Below, piece by piece: positions 62,404-64,000 of a stretch of DNA of 64,000 nt. The notes beneath the pieces were generated by a model that was given only the letters and a program-made list of their open reading frames with translations, did no database searches and was not told where the DNA came from. Source of the stretch: Typha latifolia (Eukaryota > Streptophyta > Magnoliopsida > Poales > Typhaceae); assembly GCA_019914945.1 (NCBI GenBank), contig CM034107.1, forward strand, positions 9,734,001-9,798,000. Direction: 5' to 3'. The first letter of the stretch is position 1. Every line of letters begins with the position of its first letter. Made by a program: the position numbers and the translations under genes.

Positions 62404-62694
62404 GCTCTAAGACATCTCACTGCCCATTAGTCTCACATCGTGGGCATTGAGATCCGTAGTAAATCGAATCTACAAGCTATCGGTGGATCGCATCGTTAGA
62501 TCCCTCTTCGGGTTCTCCGTCTTTTGCCTCCTCATAAACCTCTAAGCCGCCTATTTCAGATCTTCCACAAAGTTTGCCTAATTTTTCTCCCGCTCTTTTA
62601 TCTTGCATTTGTAGATTTAGTTTGTAAAATTTTCTCCTTCCGTCGTATCAATCCGGGAATTTGAATCGTTTCCTCTTCCTAAGAAGATATAGAT

Positions 62695-63208
62695 ATGATC
62701 TTAACGAATCCCCGACTTCTTACCCCGTCTCCACCTTACAATCCGAAAGACGGGCCACATCACCGGAAATCTACATCTTTCGGGATTGCGAACATCCGTG
62801 GATTCCATCAAAGTGAGGCAACTGGATCTGCTGCCCTAAGCGATCGGCCAAAGAGGAGGTAAGTGTTTAGATTTCTACGCATGCCTTTGATCAACTAGAA
62901 ATTGTTAAGAAGATCTGTAACTTTCTATTCCATTCCTGGACAGATGTGAATGTTTTGATCTCTACAAGCAACTGGTTCCCTATGTAAAGGCTTGGTCTTG
63001 GCAGAAGTCGATCGTAAGAAGGAGGCATTTGATGCTAGATAGAGATGAAGACCACTCTGATGTGTTGATCTGTCTTCAGCATCCTCCTGTTTATACTCTT
63101 GGTACTGGAAGTCTGGAGGAGTACCTAAAATTTGATCTGCAAAATGCTCCTTATGATATTTACCGAACTGAACGCGGCGGGGAGGTCACATACCATGGCC
63201 CTGGACAG
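62695..63208 (+). CDS. LIP2P: Octanoyltransferase (lipoyl(octanoyl) transferase), plastid type, 5' part
   Basis: Two exons lie in the window: 62695-62858 and 62944-63208 (143 aa, ending at a phase 0 donor). Later exons lie beyond the right edge. The first 50 or so residues are Ser/Thr/Pro/Lys-rich with few acidic residues, like a transit peptide. The BPL/LplA/LipB fold starts at [10 protein letters not shown]. The motifs QHPPVYTLG and [12 protein letters not shown] (132-143) are the LipB signature that contacts the octanoyl chain. The catalytic Cys/Lys region is not yet reached. The enzyme transfers octanoyl groups from acyl carrier protein to lipoyl domains for lipoic acid synthesis, here probably for plastid pyruvate dehydrogenase. 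The plastid form is preferred from the extended N-terminus; the mitochondrial LIP2 is the alternative. Confidence 0.9.
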
Positions 63209-64000
63209 GTTCTTGTTCTACTATTTTCCTTATATGATTTGTTCTACGTTTCATTTTCTGGTGTATACTGCGGTAATGTTTATTGTGGAGAATTTAGTAT
63301 TTTCGTGTTAAACTAGAGCAAGCTTTCCCTTTTCTACATCAATTTGACTGATTGAGCTCAAAACTACAATCTGATTAATTGCATTTGACATATTGATGTA
63401 TATAATATAAAAGGACCAACTGGACTTAAATTGTCATATTTCCTCTCCTGGAATATAACATACTGATTGACTGAAAATGATGAATTTATGGTTTCTCATT
63501 GTATATGTGAATAAAATAAAATTATGCTTCTGATGCATTCATTTGATCACTTGCAAAGGACACATTGATCACTTACTGTCTAAAGAAAATAAATCTCTTT
63601 TCACCTATGTACTTATTTTGAGAAGAGTTTTGGCTATTACTGTGTATAAATTGTGTACATCCATCCCTGTATAATTTAGTTGTACTCCTACCTAGGAATT
63701 AGGAAATGAGTTGTTTGGCTATTTATGTTTATCTAAGACTTGGTTCAATGGCCACATTCCCATTCTAGTTTTTCATAATGTTTCTTTAACCTGAATTCCT
63801 TTAACAAAAGTATTCCATTGAGAAAATAGAAATACCCAGGATTAAAGAGTGAAAGAAAATGGAAAAGGTTATACATTAAAACTTTATCTCCCCTGCTTAC
63901 TGATGCATGTTATAAATAATGTTGAAACAAAAGAAAAGAAATAACTGGCCATGACATAGCCATTGTACTGGTTCTGGAACCATCATATTAGTCTTATTGT
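63209..64000 (+). other. Intron 2 (partial) of the LIP2p gene
   Basis: Starts at the gtt donor after HGPGQ. No match to the next expected coding block was seen up to the right edge, so the intron is at least 792 bases. Confidence 0.7.

Noticed and set aside
1..64000. Search for CRISPR arrays, rRNA, integrated viral genes or a prokaryotic-type gene cluster
   Set aside because: None seen; all repeats found are microsatellites, tandem duplications or transposon-derived.

Overview
This is a plant nuclear window. It holds six multi-exon genes with GT-AG introns in a very AT-rich background, plus many small class II transposons, LTR and LINE remnants and microsatellites. Several coding exons are far more GC-rich than their introns, for example exon 2 of the first gene and the last exon of the DUF936 gene. 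That contrast, and the gene models, suggest a monocot, probably not a grass, but the species cannot be fixed from the sequence. No rRNA, functional tRNA, CRISPR array, bacterial operon or viral sequence was recognised.

Layout. 1.6-8.7 kb: two tandem, same-strand genes for cytochrome b561/DOMON membrane proteins with identical intron phases. They are followed (8.3-12.3 kb) by decayed partial copies, including a relic last exon at 9.56 kb, one of them interrupted by a Mutator-like element. 12.65-16.96 kb, minus: a DUF936 gene of 4 coding exons (710 aa), with a long leader and a GA microsatellite at 18.3 kb. 18.5-24.9 kb: intergenic, with MITEs, a second Mutator-like element, a GC-rich exon-like island, and an LTR-retrotransposon fragment with a primer binding site and gag remnants. 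24.96-30.25 kb, plus: a 12-exon DHRS7-type short-chain dehydrogenase/reductase (324 aa). 34.4-43.1 kb, minus: a 7-exon Myb/SANT-like DUF3755 protein (256 aa) with a poly-glycine run. 43.7-48.7 kb: nested transposons, one carrying a gene-derived fragment, then a large inverted/direct AT-rich repeat. 51.9-57.9 kb, plus: a five-exon NIN-like (NLP) RWP-RK/PB1 transcription factor (954 aa) with three short upstream ORFs in the genomic leader. 58.4-62.4 kb: repeats, a LINE reverse-transcriptase relic and a hAT-type element with a perfect 8-bp target duplication. 62.7 kb to the right edge: the 5' part of a plastid-type octanoyltransferase (LIP2p).

The genes do not form a pathway or operon-like unit. 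They are a normal plant gene neighbourhood: transmembrane electron transfer (CYB561-DOMON pair), nitrate-type transcription (NLP), lipoic acid synthesis (LIP2p), an SDR, and two plant families of poorly known function. The least ordinary content is the decaying CYB561 array, the three-layer nested transposon at 44 kb, and the inverted/direct repeat at 46-47 kb. I found no convincing new multi-gene system. All splice sites were assigned by eye from GT-AG signals, frame closure and family motifs remembered in general terms; no alignment or transcript was available.
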